A stretch of 48,731 nt of DNA from Hydrogenophaga sp. (GCF_026125825.1 NZ_JAHCKK010000027.1:1-48731), one strand, 5' to 3'. Numbered from the stretch's first letter, positions 25,063-33,801 are shown. Numbers and translations: made by a program. Notes: generated from the letters alone by a model not told the origin.

Positions 25063-25085
25063 AACGCCCCGGCGGGCGGGGCGTT
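25063..25085 (-). terminator. Rho-independent terminator for the CBS-domain gene
   Basis: AACGCCCC (25063-25070) and GGGGCGTT (25078-25085) form an 8-bp stem around a 7-base GC loop. On the minus strand the stem runs into a short T-tract (complement of 25060-25064) after the CBS gene. On the plus strand there is no T-tract, so it mainly serves the minus-strand gene, though it may also hold back phaZ transcripts. Confidence 0.75.
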
Positions 25086-25105
25086 CCGGTGGGAAGCGCG
25101 GGGCT

Positions 25106-25573
25106 TCAGGGGAAGTTCGGCTCGTTCTTGCTCGACTCTTCCTCGGGCCAGTCGCGAATGTAGGCCTTGAGCATCTTGTTCTCGAAGTTCTGGCTGTCCA
25201 CCACGGCCTTGGCCACGTCGTAGAAGCTGATCACGCCCATGAGCATCTTGTTGTCCATCACCGGCATGTAGCGGGTGTGGCGCTCCAGCATCATGGGGCG
25301 CACCTGCTCCAGTTCGGTCTGCGGCGTGCAGGTCATGGGGTGGTCGTCCATCACGGTGCGCACCGTGCGACCGCCCAGCGATCCCCCGTTCTTGGCCAGC
25401 GTGTGGATGACTTCGCGGAAGGTCAACATGCCCACCAGGTCGCCGTGTTCGATCACGGCCAGCGAGCCAATGTCGAACTGCGACATGGTCTCGATCGCGC
25501 GCTCCAGCGTTTCCTGGGGCTGGACGGTGTACAGCGTGCCTCCCTTGACGCGCAGGATATCGCTGACTTTCAT
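25106..25573 (-). CDS. Two-CBS-domain protein
   Basis: A 155-residue protein made of two CBS repeats (about residues 8-62 and 72-130) and little else. Each has the usual pattern: a strand, then LERAIETMSQFDIGSLAV or EQVRPMMLERHTRYMPVM, then GMLTFREV or GVISFYDV. Such small pairs bind adenine nucleotides and act as energy or redox sensors in the cytoplasm. The ATG at 25573 has GAGGAG in front. It is divergent from metY, with an AT-rich shared upstream region around 25619-25650. A strong terminator follows. Confidence 0.9.
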   Translation of the reverse strand: MKVSDILRVKGGTLYTVQPQETLERAIETMSQFDIGSLAVIEHGDLVGMLTFREVIHTLAKNGGSLGGRTVRTVMDDHPMTCTPQTELEQVRPMMLERHTRYMPVMDNKMLMGVISFYDVAKAVVDSQNFENKMLKAYIRDWPEEESSKNEPNFP

Positions 25574-25700
25574 GGCTGTGCTCCTCAATTCTGGTGTGTC
25601 CCCCATGGGGCAGGGGTGCTGACAATATAGCCCACAATACAAATCAAAACCACTGCGCGCGCCCGTGGCCGCCGCAACGCCAGCACCATCAGGAGACCCT

Positions 25701-27011
25701 ATGTCCGGCTACGCCGATCCCGGCTTCGACACCCTCGCGCTGCACGCGGGCGCCTCCCCCGACCCCACCACCGGCGCGCGCGCCGTGCCCATCCACCTCA
25801 CGACTTCGTTCGTCTTCGAGTCCAGCGACCACGCCGCCGCCCTCTTCAACCTGGAGCGCGCGGGCCACGTGTACAGCCGCATCAGCAACCCGACCAACGC
25901 CGTCTTGGAGCAGCGCATGGCCGCGCTGGAGGGCGGCATCGGCGCCATCGCCACCGCCAGCGGCCAGGCCGCGCTGCACCTGGCCGTGGCCACGCTGATG
26001 GGCGCGGGCTCGCACATCGTGGCCAGCACGGCGCTGTATGGCGGCAGCCAGAACCTGCTGCACTACACGATGCGCCGTTTCGGCATCGAGACCACCTTCG
26101 TCAAACCGGGCGACATCGACGGCTGGCGCGCGGCCGTGCGGCCCAACACCAAGCTGTTCTTCGGCGAGACCGTGGGCAACCCGGGCCTGGACGTGCTGGA
26201 CATCCCCACCGTCGCGCAGATCGCGCACGAGGCCGGCGCGCCCCTGCTGGTGGACTCGACCCTGACAACGCCGTACCTCGTCAAACCGTTCGAGCTGGGC
26301 GCCGACATCGTCTACCACTCGGCCACCAAGTTCCTCAGCGGCCACGGCACTGTCATCGGTGGCGTGGTGGTCGACGCGGGCAGTTTCGACTGGGAGAAGT
26401 CGGGCAAATTCCCCGAGCTCACCGAGGCCTACGAAGGCTTTCACAACATGGTGTTCAGCGAGGAGAGCACCGTGGGCGCCTTCCTGCTGCGCGCGCGCCG
26501 CGAGGGCCTGCGCGATTTCGGCGCCTGCATGAGCCCGCACAGCGCCTGGCTGATCCTGCAGGGCATCGAGACGCTGTCGCTGCGCATGGACCGCCACATG
26601 GGCAACACCGAGAAGGTGGTGCAATTCCTCGCCAGCCACCCGCTGGTGGGCCGTGTGGGCCACCCGCTGCTGGAGAGCCACCCCAGCCACGCGCTGGCCG
26701 GGAAACTGCTGCGCTTTGGCGCCAAAGGCGCGGGCTCGGTGTTCAGCTTCGACATCAAAGGCAGCCGCGCCCAGGGCAAGGCCTTCATCGAGGCGCTCAA
26801 GATCTTCAGCCACCTGGCCAACGTGGGCGACTGCCGTTCGCTGGTGATCCACCCGGCCAGCACCACGCATTTCCGCATGAGCGATGAGGCGCTGGCCGCT
26901 GGCGGCATCGGCCCGGGCACGATCCGCCTGTCCATCGGCCTGGAGGACCCGGACGATCTCATCGACGACCTCAAGCGCGCGCTCAAGGCGGCCGAGAAAG
27001 CGGGGGCCTGA
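25701..27011 (+). CDS. metY: O-acetylhomoserine sulfhydrylase (Cys/Met metabolism PLP enzyme)
   Basis: A 436-residue PLP enzyme of the Cys/Met metabolism family, of MetY length (about 430, longer than MetB/MetZ). It forms homocysteine from O-acetylhomoserine and sulfide. The PLP Lys is K210 in HSATKFLSGHG. Other family marks are SRISNPTNAVLEQRMAALEGG and the C-terminal HPASTTHFRM. The ribosome site AGGAGA precedes ATG 25701. The alpha/beta-hydrolase gene follows after 2 bases, so the pair forms an operon. MetZ-type succinylhomoserine specificity is less likely. Confidence 0.9.
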   Translation: MSGYADPGFDTLALHAGASPDPTTGARAVPIHLTTSFVFESSDHAAALFNLERAGHVYSRISNPTNAVLEQRMAALEGGIGAIATASGQAALHLAVATLMGAGSHIVASTALYGGSQNLLHYTMRRFGIETTFVKPGDIDGWRAAVRPNTKLFFGETVGNPGLDVLDIPTVAQIAHEAGAPLLVDSTLTTPYLVKPFELGADIVYHSATKFLSGHGTVIGGVVVDAGSFDWEKSGKFPELTEAYEGFHNMVFSEESTVGAFLLRARREGLRDFGACMSPHSAWLILQGIETLSLRMDRHMGNTEKVVQFLASHPLVGRVGHPLLESHPSHALAGKLLRFGAKGAGSVFSFDIKGSRAQGKAFIEALKIFSHLANVGDCRSLVIHPASTTHFRMSDEALAAGGIGPGTIRLSIGLEDPDDLIDDLKRALKAAEKAGA

Positions 27012-27013
27012 GC

Positions 27014-27832
27014 ATGTACCTGCAAGTCAATGGCGCCAGCACCTACTGCTACACCGGCGGCAAGCCGTTCGATGCCGCCAAGCCCACCGTGGTCTTCATC
27101 CATGGCGTGATCAACGACCACAGCGTGTGGATCCTTCAGAGCCGCTACCTGGCCCACCATGGCTGGAATGTGCTGGCGGTGGACCTGCCCGGCCACTGCA
27201 AGAGCGAAGGTGACGCCCCCGCCTCGGTGGAAGAAGCCGCCGGCTTCGTGGCCGCCCTGCTCGACGCCGCAGGCGTGCAGAAGGCCGCGCTGGTGGGCCA
27301 CAGCTGGGGTTCGCTGATCGCGCTCGAATCGGCCGCGCGCCTCAAGGAGCGCGTGAGCCACCTGGTGCTGGTGGGCACGGCCTATCCCATGAAGGTGTCA
27401 CCCGCGCTGATCGAGGCGTCGCTCAACGAGCCCGAGAAGGCGCTCACGATGGTGAATGTGTTCAGCCGCAGCACCCTGGCCGCGCCGCCCTCCGCGCTCG
27501 GCCCGGGCACCTGGGTCTACGGTTCGAGCATGGCGCTGGGCCGGCGCGTGCTGCGCAGCAACGCCCGGGTCAACGTGTTCCACCGCGGCTTCGTGGCCTG
27601 TGACCGCTATGCCGGCGGCGAAGAGGCCATGGCGCAGATCACCTGCCCGGTGCTGTTCGTGCTCGGCGGGCAGGACCAGATGACGAACCCCAAGGCCGCC
27701 CAGTTGCTGGTGCAGACCGCGCGCACGGCGGGCAAGGCGGTGAGCATCGCCACGCTGCCGGTGGGCCACCACCAGATGACCGAAACGCCCGACGCCACGC
27801 TCTTCGCGATCCGCGATTTCCTGAACCGCTGA
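27014..27832 (+). CDS. Alpha/beta-fold hydrolase
   Basis: A 272-residue hydrolase. The oxyanion motif HG is in VVFIHGV (about 26-32). The nucleophile elbow is GHSWGS with Ser97. A late Asp is in VLGGQDQM and the catalytic His in PVGHHQM. No signal peptide. It is cotranscribed with metY. A role as homoserine acyltransferase is unlikely, because the size and lid differ; it may be an esterase. The substrate is unknown. Confidence 0.88.
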   Translation: MYLQVNGASTYCYTGGKPFDAAKPTVVFIHGVINDHSVWILQSRYLAHHGWNVLAVDLPGHCKSEGDAPASVEEAAGFVAALLDAAGVQKAALVGHSWGSLIALESAARLKERVSHLVLVGTAYPMKVSPALIEASLNEPEKALTMVNVFSRSTLAAPPSALGPGTWVYGSSMALGRRVLRSNARVNVFHRGFVACDRYAGGEEAMAQITCPVLFVLGGQDQMTNPKAAQLLVQTARTAGKAVSIATLPVGHHQMTETPDATLFAIRDFLNR

Positions 27833-27835
27833 AGC

Positions 27836-27852
27836 GCCGCCCTCCTGGCGGC
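27836..27852. terminator. Hairpin between convergent genes
   Basis: GCCGCC (27836-27841) and GGCGGC (27847-27852) form a 6-bp stem with a 5-base loop. It lies directly after the hydrolase stop, and its last base is part of the stop codon of the small Cys-rich gene on the other strand. No T-tract. Confidence 0.35.
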
Positions 27853-28121
27853 TACTTCACGCACTGCAGCTGGCCGGTGTCCTTGCCGCCACTTGGCGGC
27901 ACGCTCATCACGCAGGACATGCCGCCGCAGACGCAGTGCACGAGGCGGGTGCCGCCCGACACCACGGACGTGGGCGCCGAGCACTGGCAGGCCGGCGCTT
28001 CCATGATGTTCTTGGACTGGGCCGAGGCCTGGCGCAGCGGCACTGCCGCCACCAGAGAGACGACCAGCAGGAAGAGCAGGATCGCAGCGATCAGCACGCC
28101 GCGCAGGGGACGCTGGGACAT
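27852..28121 (-). CDS. Small exported or membrane-anchored Cys-rich protein
   Basis: An 89-residue protein of unknown function. Residues 8-28 are a strong hydrophobic segment followed by RQASAQS, which could be a signal-peptidase site or leave the protein anchored. The remaining ~55 residues contain six Cys in CQC, CVCGGMSC and a C-terminal C, with few charged residues. GAGGAG lies shortly before the ATG, and together with the clear signal this supports a real gene. The Cys pattern suggests disulphides or metal binding in the periplasm. It is divergent from the P450 gene. Confidence 0.7.
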   Translation of the reverse strand: MSQRPLRGVLIAAILLFLLVVSLVAAVPLRQASAQSKNIMEAPACQCSAPTSVVSGGTRLVHCVCGGMSCVMSVPPSGGKDTGQLQCVK

Positions 28122-28209
28122 GGCAACTCCTCAGGTGAACAGGGGCGCGATCCATGCTACGCCGCCGCCTCGGGATTGCAAGCCCATTTCGTCCATGCCC
28201 TGGCGCTGC

Positions 28210-28215
28210 CACAAT
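28210..28215 (+). promoter_or_regulatory. -10-like CACAAT before the P450 gene
   Basis: CACAAT (4 of 6 to consensus, and repeated at thyA, folA and aroE) ends 9 bases before the ATG used. No ribosome site is visible. A short or absent leader is likely if this is the promoter. Confidence 0.35.
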
Positions 28216-28224
28216 GCGCACACC

Positions 28225-29508
28225 ATGACGCCCCCGATCACGCCGCCCATGACCGCCGCCCGCGCACAGGAGATCGCCGAGCACTTCGACCTGCGCGCCC
28301 TGCCCGCCGACTTCCTCGCCAACCCGTACCCGGTGTACGCCGCGCTGCGGGAACACCAGCCGGTGCGGCGCATGCCCGACGGCTCGGTGTTCCTCACGCG
28401 CTGCGCCGATCTGATGGCGGTGTACCGCGACGCGCAGGCCTTCAGCTCCGACAAGCACGTGGAGTTCGCGCCCAAGTACGGCGCGGACTCGGCCCTGTTC
28501 GAGCACCACACCACCAGCCTGGTGTTCAACGACCCGCCGCTGCACACCCGCGTGCGCCGGCTCATCATGGGCGCACTCACGCGCCGCGCGATCGCCGAGA
28601 TGGAGCCCGGCCTGATCATGCTGGTGGACCAGCTGCTCGACGAGCTGGACGCGCGCGGTGGCGGCGACCTGATCGAGGATTTCGCCTCGGCCATTCCGGT
28701 GGAGATCATCGGCAACCTGCTGGACGTGCCGCACGCGGACCGGGGCCCGCTGCGCGCCTGGTCGCTCGCGATCCTGGGCGCGTTGGAACCCACCCTCACG
28801 CCCCAGCAGCAGGCCAGCGGCAACCGGGCTGTGACCGAAATGACGGCCTACCTGCGCAGACTGGTGGCCGCGCGCCGCCAGCGACCGGGCGACCCGGAGC
28901 GCGACGTGCTCACCCGCCTCATTCAGGGCGAGACCGACGGCGAGCAACTCAGCGAGGTGGAGCTGCTGCAGAACTGCATCTTCCTGCTCAATGCCGGCCA
29001 CGAGACCACCACCAACCTGATCGGCAACGGCCTGATCTCGCTCCAGGAGTTCCCCGAGGCCCGCGCGGGCCTGCTGCGCGACCTGCAGGCCGCAGCGGGC
29101 GATGCCGCCGCCGAGGAGGCCGTGCTCAGCCGTGCGGTGGATGAATTCCTGCGCTTCGAGTCGTCGAACCAGCTCGGCAACCGGCGCGCGGTCCAGGACA
29201 CGCAGGTGGGCGGCGTGGACCTGCCGGCCGGCACGCTGGTGACGCTGTGCATCGGCGCGGCCAACCGCGACCCGGCGCAGTTCGCCGACCCCGAGGTGTT
29301 GAACCTCGCTCGCGAAGGCAACAAGCACCTGGCGTTCGGTTTCGGTATTCACCAGTGCGCGGGCCTGAGCCTGGCGCGGCTGGAGGGACGCATCGCCATC
29401 GGGCGCTTCCTGCGGCGTTTCCCCGGCTACCGGCTGACCGAGGCGCCCACGCGCGGCGGGCGGGCGCGGTTCCGCGGATTTCTGCGCGCGCCGTTTGCCG
29501 CGGCCTGA
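28225..29508 (+). CDS. Cytochrome P450
   Basis: A 427-residue soluble class I P450. The I-helix oxygen-binding motif is AGHETT (257-262), the ExxR pair is Glu307/Arg310 in DEFLRF, and the heme loop is FGFGIHQCAG with Cys378 as the iron ligand. Length and the lack of a membrane anchor are typical of bacterial CYPs. The start at 28225 has no ribosome site; Met9 is an alternative. No ferredoxin or ferredoxin reductase gene is nearby, so electrons must come from elsewhere. The substrate is unknown. Its stop lies 9 bases from the YihY stop on the opposite strand. Confidence 0.93.
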   Translation: MTPPITPPMTAARAQEIAEHFDLRALPADFLANPYPVYAALREHQPVRRMPDGSVFLTRCADLMAVYRDAQAFSSDKHVEFAPKYGADSALFEHHTTSLVFNDPPLHTRVRRLIMGALTRRAIAEMEPGLIMLVDQLLDELDARGGGDLIEDFASAIPVEIIGNLLDVPHADRGPLRAWSLAILGALEPTLTPQQQASGNRAVTEMTAYLRRLVAARRQRPGDPERDVLTRLIQGETDGEQLSEVELLQNCIFLLNAGHETTTNLIGNGLISLQEFPEARAGLLRDLQAAAGDAAAEEAVLSRAVDEFLRFESSNQLGNRRAVQDTQVGGVDLPAGTLVTLCIGAANRDPAQFADPEVLNLAREGNKHLAFGFGIHQCAGLSLARLEGRIAIGRFLRRFPGYRLTEAPTRGGRARFRGFLRAPFAAA

Positions 29509-29517
29509 GGGCAGGCC

Positions 29518-30807
29518 TCAGCCCGACGCGATCGAGGCCTCCCCCACCACCTCGCTCGAACCGCCGGGCAGGGCCGGCGTGGTCGAGATGGCCTGCGCCA
29601 CCGAGAGGTCCATCCAGCGGCTCTCGGACCAGAAGCGCGCGGTGTGTGGCTGGTGCGCGAGCAGCAGCCGCTCCACCAGCGGCGCCACCGGCGTCATGGC
29701 CGGGTCGATCAGCAGCACGTAGCGCTCGCCGTCTTCATCGAGCCGGCCCAGCCAGTCCAGCCTGACCATCACCGCCACCGATTCCTCCAGCTGCAGCGCA
29801 TCCACCCGCAGCACCTGGGCCAGGGCCTCCAGGCTCAGGCCCTTGGGCGCGGTGTCGCGCGCCACGTTCAGCTGCTCCAGCACCTCCAGCGCGAGCTGGA
29901 AACTCCAGCCTGGCGTGTCGCTGCGCCGCGCAATGCCCGAGAGCAGGCTGGGCAGATAGGCCGCAACCACCGCCCCCAGCAGCACGATCACCCAGGCCAC
30001 GTAGAACCACACCAGCAGGATCGGCACGGTGGCGAAGGTGCCGTAAACGACCGAGTAGGTGGGCACCTGGGTCAGGTACCACGCCAGCACCTTCTTGGCC
30101 AGCTCCAGCCCCACGCCGACGAACAGGGCGCCCGAAAGCGCGTGGCTCCAGCGCACCCGGGTGTTGGGCACGTAGCGGTAGAGCGCGGCCAGGCCGCCGG
30201 TGAGCAGCACGAACTGGGAGGCATCGAGCAGGAATCGCACGCCCCCCGGCAGGCCCGAGACCACGCCGCGCGAGGCCGTGACGGCGTAGGACGTGGCCGC
30301 CAGGCTGCCCGCCAGCAGCAGCGGACCCAGGGTGAGCACGGCCCAGTACACCAGCACGCGCTGCGTCAGCGAACGGGGCTGGCGCACGCGCCAGATGTCG
30401 TTGAGCTTGCGGTCGATGGTCAGGATCAGGGCCAGCGCCGTCACCAGCAGCACCAGCGCGCCAGCCCAGCCCATCTGGCCGGCCTTGCTGGCGAACTGGT
30501 TGAGGTAGCTGAACACCTGCTTGGCGATGTCCGGCGGCACCAGGCTCTGCACCAGCCAGCGCTGCAGGGTGACCTGCAGGCGATCGAACATCGGGAAGGC
30601 GCTGAAGATCGCCAGCGCGACGGTGAACAGCGGCACCAGCGAGATGGTGGTGGTGAAGGTCAGCGAGCTGGCGGTGATGCCCAGCCGGTCCTCGCGGAAG
30701 CGCTCGCGCAGCGTCAGTGCCGTGGTGCGCCACGGGAATTTCAGGGCGTCGCGCCACAACGCGCGCGCCAGGGTTTCAAGGGCCCGCAGGCGCTCTTTGA
30801 GGGTCAT
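29518..30807 (-). CDS. YihY/virulence factor BrkB-family inner membrane protein
   Basis: A 429-residue membrane protein. The core (about residues 30-290) has six hydrophobic segments and the YihY patterns RLGITASSLTFTTTISLVPLFTV, WRVRQPRSLTQRVLVYW and FYVAWVIVLLGAVVAAY. About 130 cytoplasmic residues follow, with a winged-helix-like sequence (LSLEALAQVLRVDALQLEES). The family was once called ribonuclease BN, but that activity is not accepted for it. The start is set at ATG 30807, with a CATGAT -10-like hexamer just upstream. It is divergent from the DUF2069 gene. Confidence 0.9.
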   Translation of the reverse strand: MTLKERLRALETLARALWRDALKFPWRTTALTLRERFREDRLGITASSLTFTTTISLVPLFTVALAIFSAFPMFDRLQVTLQRWLVQSLVPPDIAKQVFSYLNQFASKAGQMGWAGALVLLVTALALILTIDRKLNDIWRVRQPRSLTQRVLVYWAVLTLGPLLLAGSLAATSYAVTASRGVVSGLPGGVRFLLDASQFVLLTGGLAALYRYVPNTRVRWSHALSGALFVGVGLELAKKVLAWYLTQVPTYSVVYGTFATVPILLVWFYVAWVIVLLGAVVAAYLPSLLSGIARRSDTPGWSFQLALEVLEQLNVARDTAPKGLSLEALAQVLRVDALQLEESVAVMVRLDWLGRLDEDGERYVLLIDPAMTPVAPLVERLLLAHQPHTARFWSESRWMDLSVAQAISTTPALPGGSSEVVGEASIASG

Positions 30808-30856
30808 CCCGGTATCATGCCACCTGCCCTCCCGCCCCTGTCCCCCCAGCTCCTCC

Positions 30857-31312
30857 ATGCCCTCTTCTGCCCCGCTTTCCAGCGCCCTGGACACCCCTTT
30901 TGCCGTGCGCGGCACCCGCTGGCTCGCCGTGGGCAGCCTGCTGGGCCTCATCCTGCTCGGCCTGGCGTGGGAGCTGTGGCTCGCGCCGCTGCGCGAAGGA
31001 GGCTCCTGGTGGGCCATCAAGGTGTTGCCGCTGACCGTGCCGCTGGCCGGCCTGTTGAAGAACCGCATGTACACCTACCGCTGGGTCAGCCTGCTGGTGT
31101 GGCTGTATTTCACCGAGGGCGCGGTGCGCGCCACCAGCGAGTCCGGCACCTCGATGTGGCTGGCCTGGCTGCAGGTGCTGCTGTGCATCGCCCTTTTCGC
31201 GGCTTGCGCACTGCATGTGCGCATGCGCCTGCGCGCCGCCGGCAAGGAAGCCGTGGCCGCCGATGTGGCCAGTTCGACCGCCGCGGCCGAATCCCGCGTG
31301 GCCCAGCCATGA
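30857..31312 (+). CDS. DUF2069 small membrane protein
   Basis: A 151-residue protein with four hydrophobic segments and the DUF2069 pattern around YTYRWVSLLVWLYFTEGAVRA. The function is unknown. The start ATG 30857 gives a ~20-residue soluble N-terminus before helix 1. Its stop overlaps the start of the FAD oxidoreductase gene in an ATGA, so the two are translationally coupled. Confidence 0.85.
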   Translation: MPSSAPLSSALDTPFAVRGTRWLAVGSLLGLILLGLAWELWLAPLREGGSWWAIKVLPLTVPLAGLLKNRMYTYRWVSLLVWLYFTEGAVRATSESGTSMWLAWLQVLLCIALFAACALHVRMRLRAAGKEAVAADVASSTAAAESRVAQP

Positions 31313-32793
31313 GCACCGCGCCAGGCCGCTCCCCAGCCAGCTTGCCGGGAGAAGAAGCGCCAGCGGCCGCCACCTTGCTGGAGGCGCTGCGCGCGGCCGT
31401 GGGGCCGGCCCAGGTGCTCACACACGAAGACCCGGCCGCCGACCTCTCCGCGTGGGAAAACGACTGGCGCAAGCGCGCGCAGGGCCGCGCGCTTGCCGTG
31501 GTGCGCCCGGGCAGCACGGCCGAGGTGGCCGCCGTGGTGCGCGCCTGCGCGCGCGCCGGCGCGGCCATCGTGCCCCAGGGCGGCAACACCGGCCTGGTGG
31601 TGGGCTCGGTGCCCGATGGGTCCGGCACCCAGGTGGTGCTCAGCCTGACTCGCATGAACGCCGTGCGCGCCATCGATGGGGCCAACCTCACCATGACGGT
31701 GGAGGCGGGGTGCGTGCTGCAGTCGCTGCAGGAAGCGGCCGAGAACGCCGGCTTTCTGTTTCCCCTGAGCCTGGCGGCCGAGGGCAGCTGCACGATCGGC
31801 GGCAATCTGGCCACCAACGCTGGCGGCACCCAGGTGGTGCGCTACGGCAACGCGCGCGAACTCTGCCTGGGCCTGGAGGTGGTGACCGCGCAGGGCGAGG
31901 TCTGGCAGGGCCTCACCGGCTTGCGCAAGGACAACACCGGCTACGACTTGCGCGATCTGTTCATTGGCAGCGAGGGCACGCTGGGCGTGATCACCGCGGC
32001 CACGCTCAAGCTCTACCCGCTGCCCGCGGCCCAGCTCACCGCCTGGGCCGCCGTGCCCACCCTGGACGCTGCCGTGGCGCTGCTGGGCCTGGCGCACCAG
32101 CACCTGGGCGCCGGCCTGACCGGCTTCGAGGTGATGGGCCAGTTCGCCTTGAGCCTGGTCGACCGCCATTTCCCCGACCTGCGGGTGCCACTCTGGAAAG
32201 AGAGCCCCTATTGCGTGCTGCTGGAGAACAGCGACAGCGAGTCCGAGGAGCATGCGCGCGCCCAGTTCGAGCGCCTGCTGGAGACCGCCTTCGAGCAGGG
32301 CCTGGTGAGCGACGCGGTGGTGGCCGAGAGCATTTCGCAGGCGCGCGGCCTGTGGCACATCCGGGAGAGCATTCCGCTGGCCCAGGCCGAGGAGGGTCTG
32401 AACATCAAGCACGACATCAGCATCCCGGTCTCGCGCATCCCCGCCTTCTGCGCCGAGACCGACGCTTTGCTGCAGCGCGAGATGCCCGGCGTTCGCCTGG
32501 TGAACTTTGGCCACCTGGGCGACGGCAACCTGCACTACAACGTGCAGGCGCCGGCCGGTGGAGATGCCAAAAAATTCCTGAATGAGCAGGAAACGCGCGT
32601 GAACACCCTGGTTTTCGACGCGGTGGCGCGCTACGATGGGTCGATCAGTGCCGAACACGGCGTGGGCAGCCTCAAGGTCACCCACCTGCCGCACTACAAG
32701 GACCCGGTTGCCCTGGGCCTGATGCGCGCCATCAAGCAGGCGCTCGATCCTCAACACCTCCTGAACCCTGGCCGCGTGCTCACCTCGCCATGA
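31309..32793 (+). CDS. FAD-linked 2-hydroxyacid oxidoreductase (GlcD/D2HGDH-like)
   Basis: A 494-residue flavoenzyme of the VAO/GlcD family. The FAD-binding part includes PQGGNTGLVVGSVP, the segment GGNLATNAGG and FIGSEGTLGVIT. The C-terminal FAD-oxidase domain ends with GHLGDGNLHYN and AEHGVGSLK, which carry catalytic His residues. It should oxidise a D-2-hydroxy acid such as D-lactate or D-2-hydroxyglutarate. It overlaps the genes on both sides by 4 bases (ATGA at each end). The D-2-hydroxyglutarate type is favoured by the soluble, single-subunit form, but this is not proven. Confidence 0.9.
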   Translation: MSTAPGRSPASLPGEEAPAAATLLEALRAAVGPAQVLTHEDPAADLSAWENDWRKRAQGRALAVVRPGSTAEVAAVVRACARAGAAIVPQGGNTGLVVGSVPDGSGTQVVLSLTRMNAVRAIDGANLTMTVEAGCVLQSLQEAAENAGFLFPLSLAAEGSCTIGGNLATNAGGTQVVRYGNARELCLGLEVVTAQGEVWQGLTGLRKDNTGYDLRDLFIGSEGTLGVITAATLKLYPLPAAQLTAWAAVPTLDAAVALLGLAHQHLGAGLTGFEVMGQFALSLVDRHFPDLRVPLWKESPYCVLLENSDSESEEHARAQFERLLETAFEQGLVSDAVVAESISQARGLWHIRESIPLAQAEEGLNIKHDISIPVSRIPAFCAETDALLQREMPGVRLVNFGHLGDGNLHYNVQAPAGGDAKKFLNEQETRVNTLVFDAVARYDGSISAEHGVGSLKVTHLPHYKDPVALGLMRAIKQALDPQHLLNPGRVLTSP

Positions 32794-33704
32794 ACCTCCG
32801 CCGCCCCGTCCGCTTGCTGCTCGTGTGCGCACTGGCCGCCACGGGCTGGGCGCACGCGGTCGAGGCCAGCCAGCGGCAGGCCTGGCGGGAGCAGGCGCTG
32901 GCCTACGAACACGGCGAGGGCGTGGCGCGCGACACCCACGCCGCGATCGCGCTCTATTGCCGCGCCGCGCTGGCGGGGGACGCAGTCTCGGCCTACAACC
33001 TGGGCTGGCTCTACGCCAATGGCCGCGGCACACCACGGAACGACGGCTATGCCGCCCACTGGTTCGCGCGCGCGGCCCTGCTGGGCGATGCCCAGGCCGA
33101 GGCGATGTTCAAGCGCCTGGATACGCCGGCCGACAAGCCCGACTGCGTGCTGCAGGCCGAGCGGGCTGAGCAGCAACGCGCCGAGCAGGAACGGCTCAGC
33201 GCCGAAGCCGACGCGGTGGTCACGCGTTACCGCGACTGGGTCAACACGCCCGAGCAGCAGCGCATCATGAAGATCGTCTACAAGCTCGCGCCGCAATTCG
33301 GCATCGAGCCCGGCCTGGCCTTCGCCGTGATCAAGGCGGAGTCCAATTTCAATGTGCACGCCCTGTCGGACAAGAACGCCCAGGGCCTGATGCAGCTCAT
33401 CCCCGAAACCGCCGCGCGCTTCCGGGTGAACAAGCCCTTCGACCCCGAGCAGAACATCCGCGGTGGCCTGTCGTACCTGCAGTGGCTGCTGGCGTACTTC
33501 AAGGGCAATGTGTCGCTGGTGCTGGCCGCCTACAACGCGGGCGAAGGCACGGTGGACCGCTACCGCGGCGTGCCGCCCTTCCCCGAAACGCAGGGCTACA
33601 TCAAGCGCATCCAGCAGATCTTCGCCCTGCAGCAGCACCCCTTTGACGAGCGCATCACCGCGCCGTCGCCGGCCTTGCCCGGCATCGCGTCCGTGCGCCC
33701 CTGA
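32790..33704 (+). CDS. Lytic transglycosylase with Sel1-like repeats
   Basis: A 304-residue exported protein. A signal peptide ends near AHAVEA. Two Sel1-type repeats follow (about 36-107, ALAYEHGEGVARD and NLGWLYANGRGTP), then a charged helix (120-145). A C-terminal SLT domain has catalytic Glu184 in IKAESNFN, and the motifs GLMQLIPETA and AAYNAGEGTV. It cleaves peptidoglycan glycan strands. The start overlaps the FAD gene stop by 4 bases. Combination with Sel1 repeats suggests a protein-protein contact that localises the enzyme (inference). Confidence 0.92.
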   Translation: MNLRRPVRLLLVCALAATGWAHAVEASQRQAWREQALAYEHGEGVARDTHAAIALYCRAALAGDAVSAYNLGWLYANGRGTPRNDGYAAHWFARAALLGDAQAEAMFKRLDTPADKPDCVLQAERAEQQRAEQERLSAEADAVVTRYRDWVNTPEQQRIMKIVYKLAPQFGIEPGLAFAVIKAESNFNVHALSDKNAQGLMQLIPETAARFRVNKPFDPEQNIRGGLSYLQWLLAYFKGNVSLVLAAYNAGEGTVDRYRGVPPFPETQGYIKRIQQIFALQQHPFDERITAPSPALPGIASVRP

Positions 33705-33766
33705 GCGGCCGCCGGGCAGGCCTTGCGAGCGCGGCGCGCGCTCGGATCAGTAGTAACCCCATGAGG

Positions 33767-33780
33767 TAGTCCTACGACTA
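33767..33780. promoter_or_regulatory. Candidate LuxR/NarL-type operator of the CoA-ligase operon
   Basis: TAGTC (33767-33771) and GACTA (33776-33780) form a perfect inverted repeat around CTAC. Its centre is about 40 bases before the start point predicted from the -10 hexamer at 33802, the usual place for an activator that touches the polymerase. The -35 region itself is poor. The PAS-LuxR protein encoded at the far end of the cluster (42282-42860) is the natural candidate to bind it. Confidence 0.5.
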
Positions 33781-33801
33781 TCGGGCGCCCAGGCGCGTTC
33801 C

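Noticed and set aside
29644-31308. Apparent 555-residue N-terminal extension of the FAD oxidoreductase
   Set aside because: The frame is open by chance opposite YihY; the true start is the ATGA overlap at 31309, which gives the normal family length.
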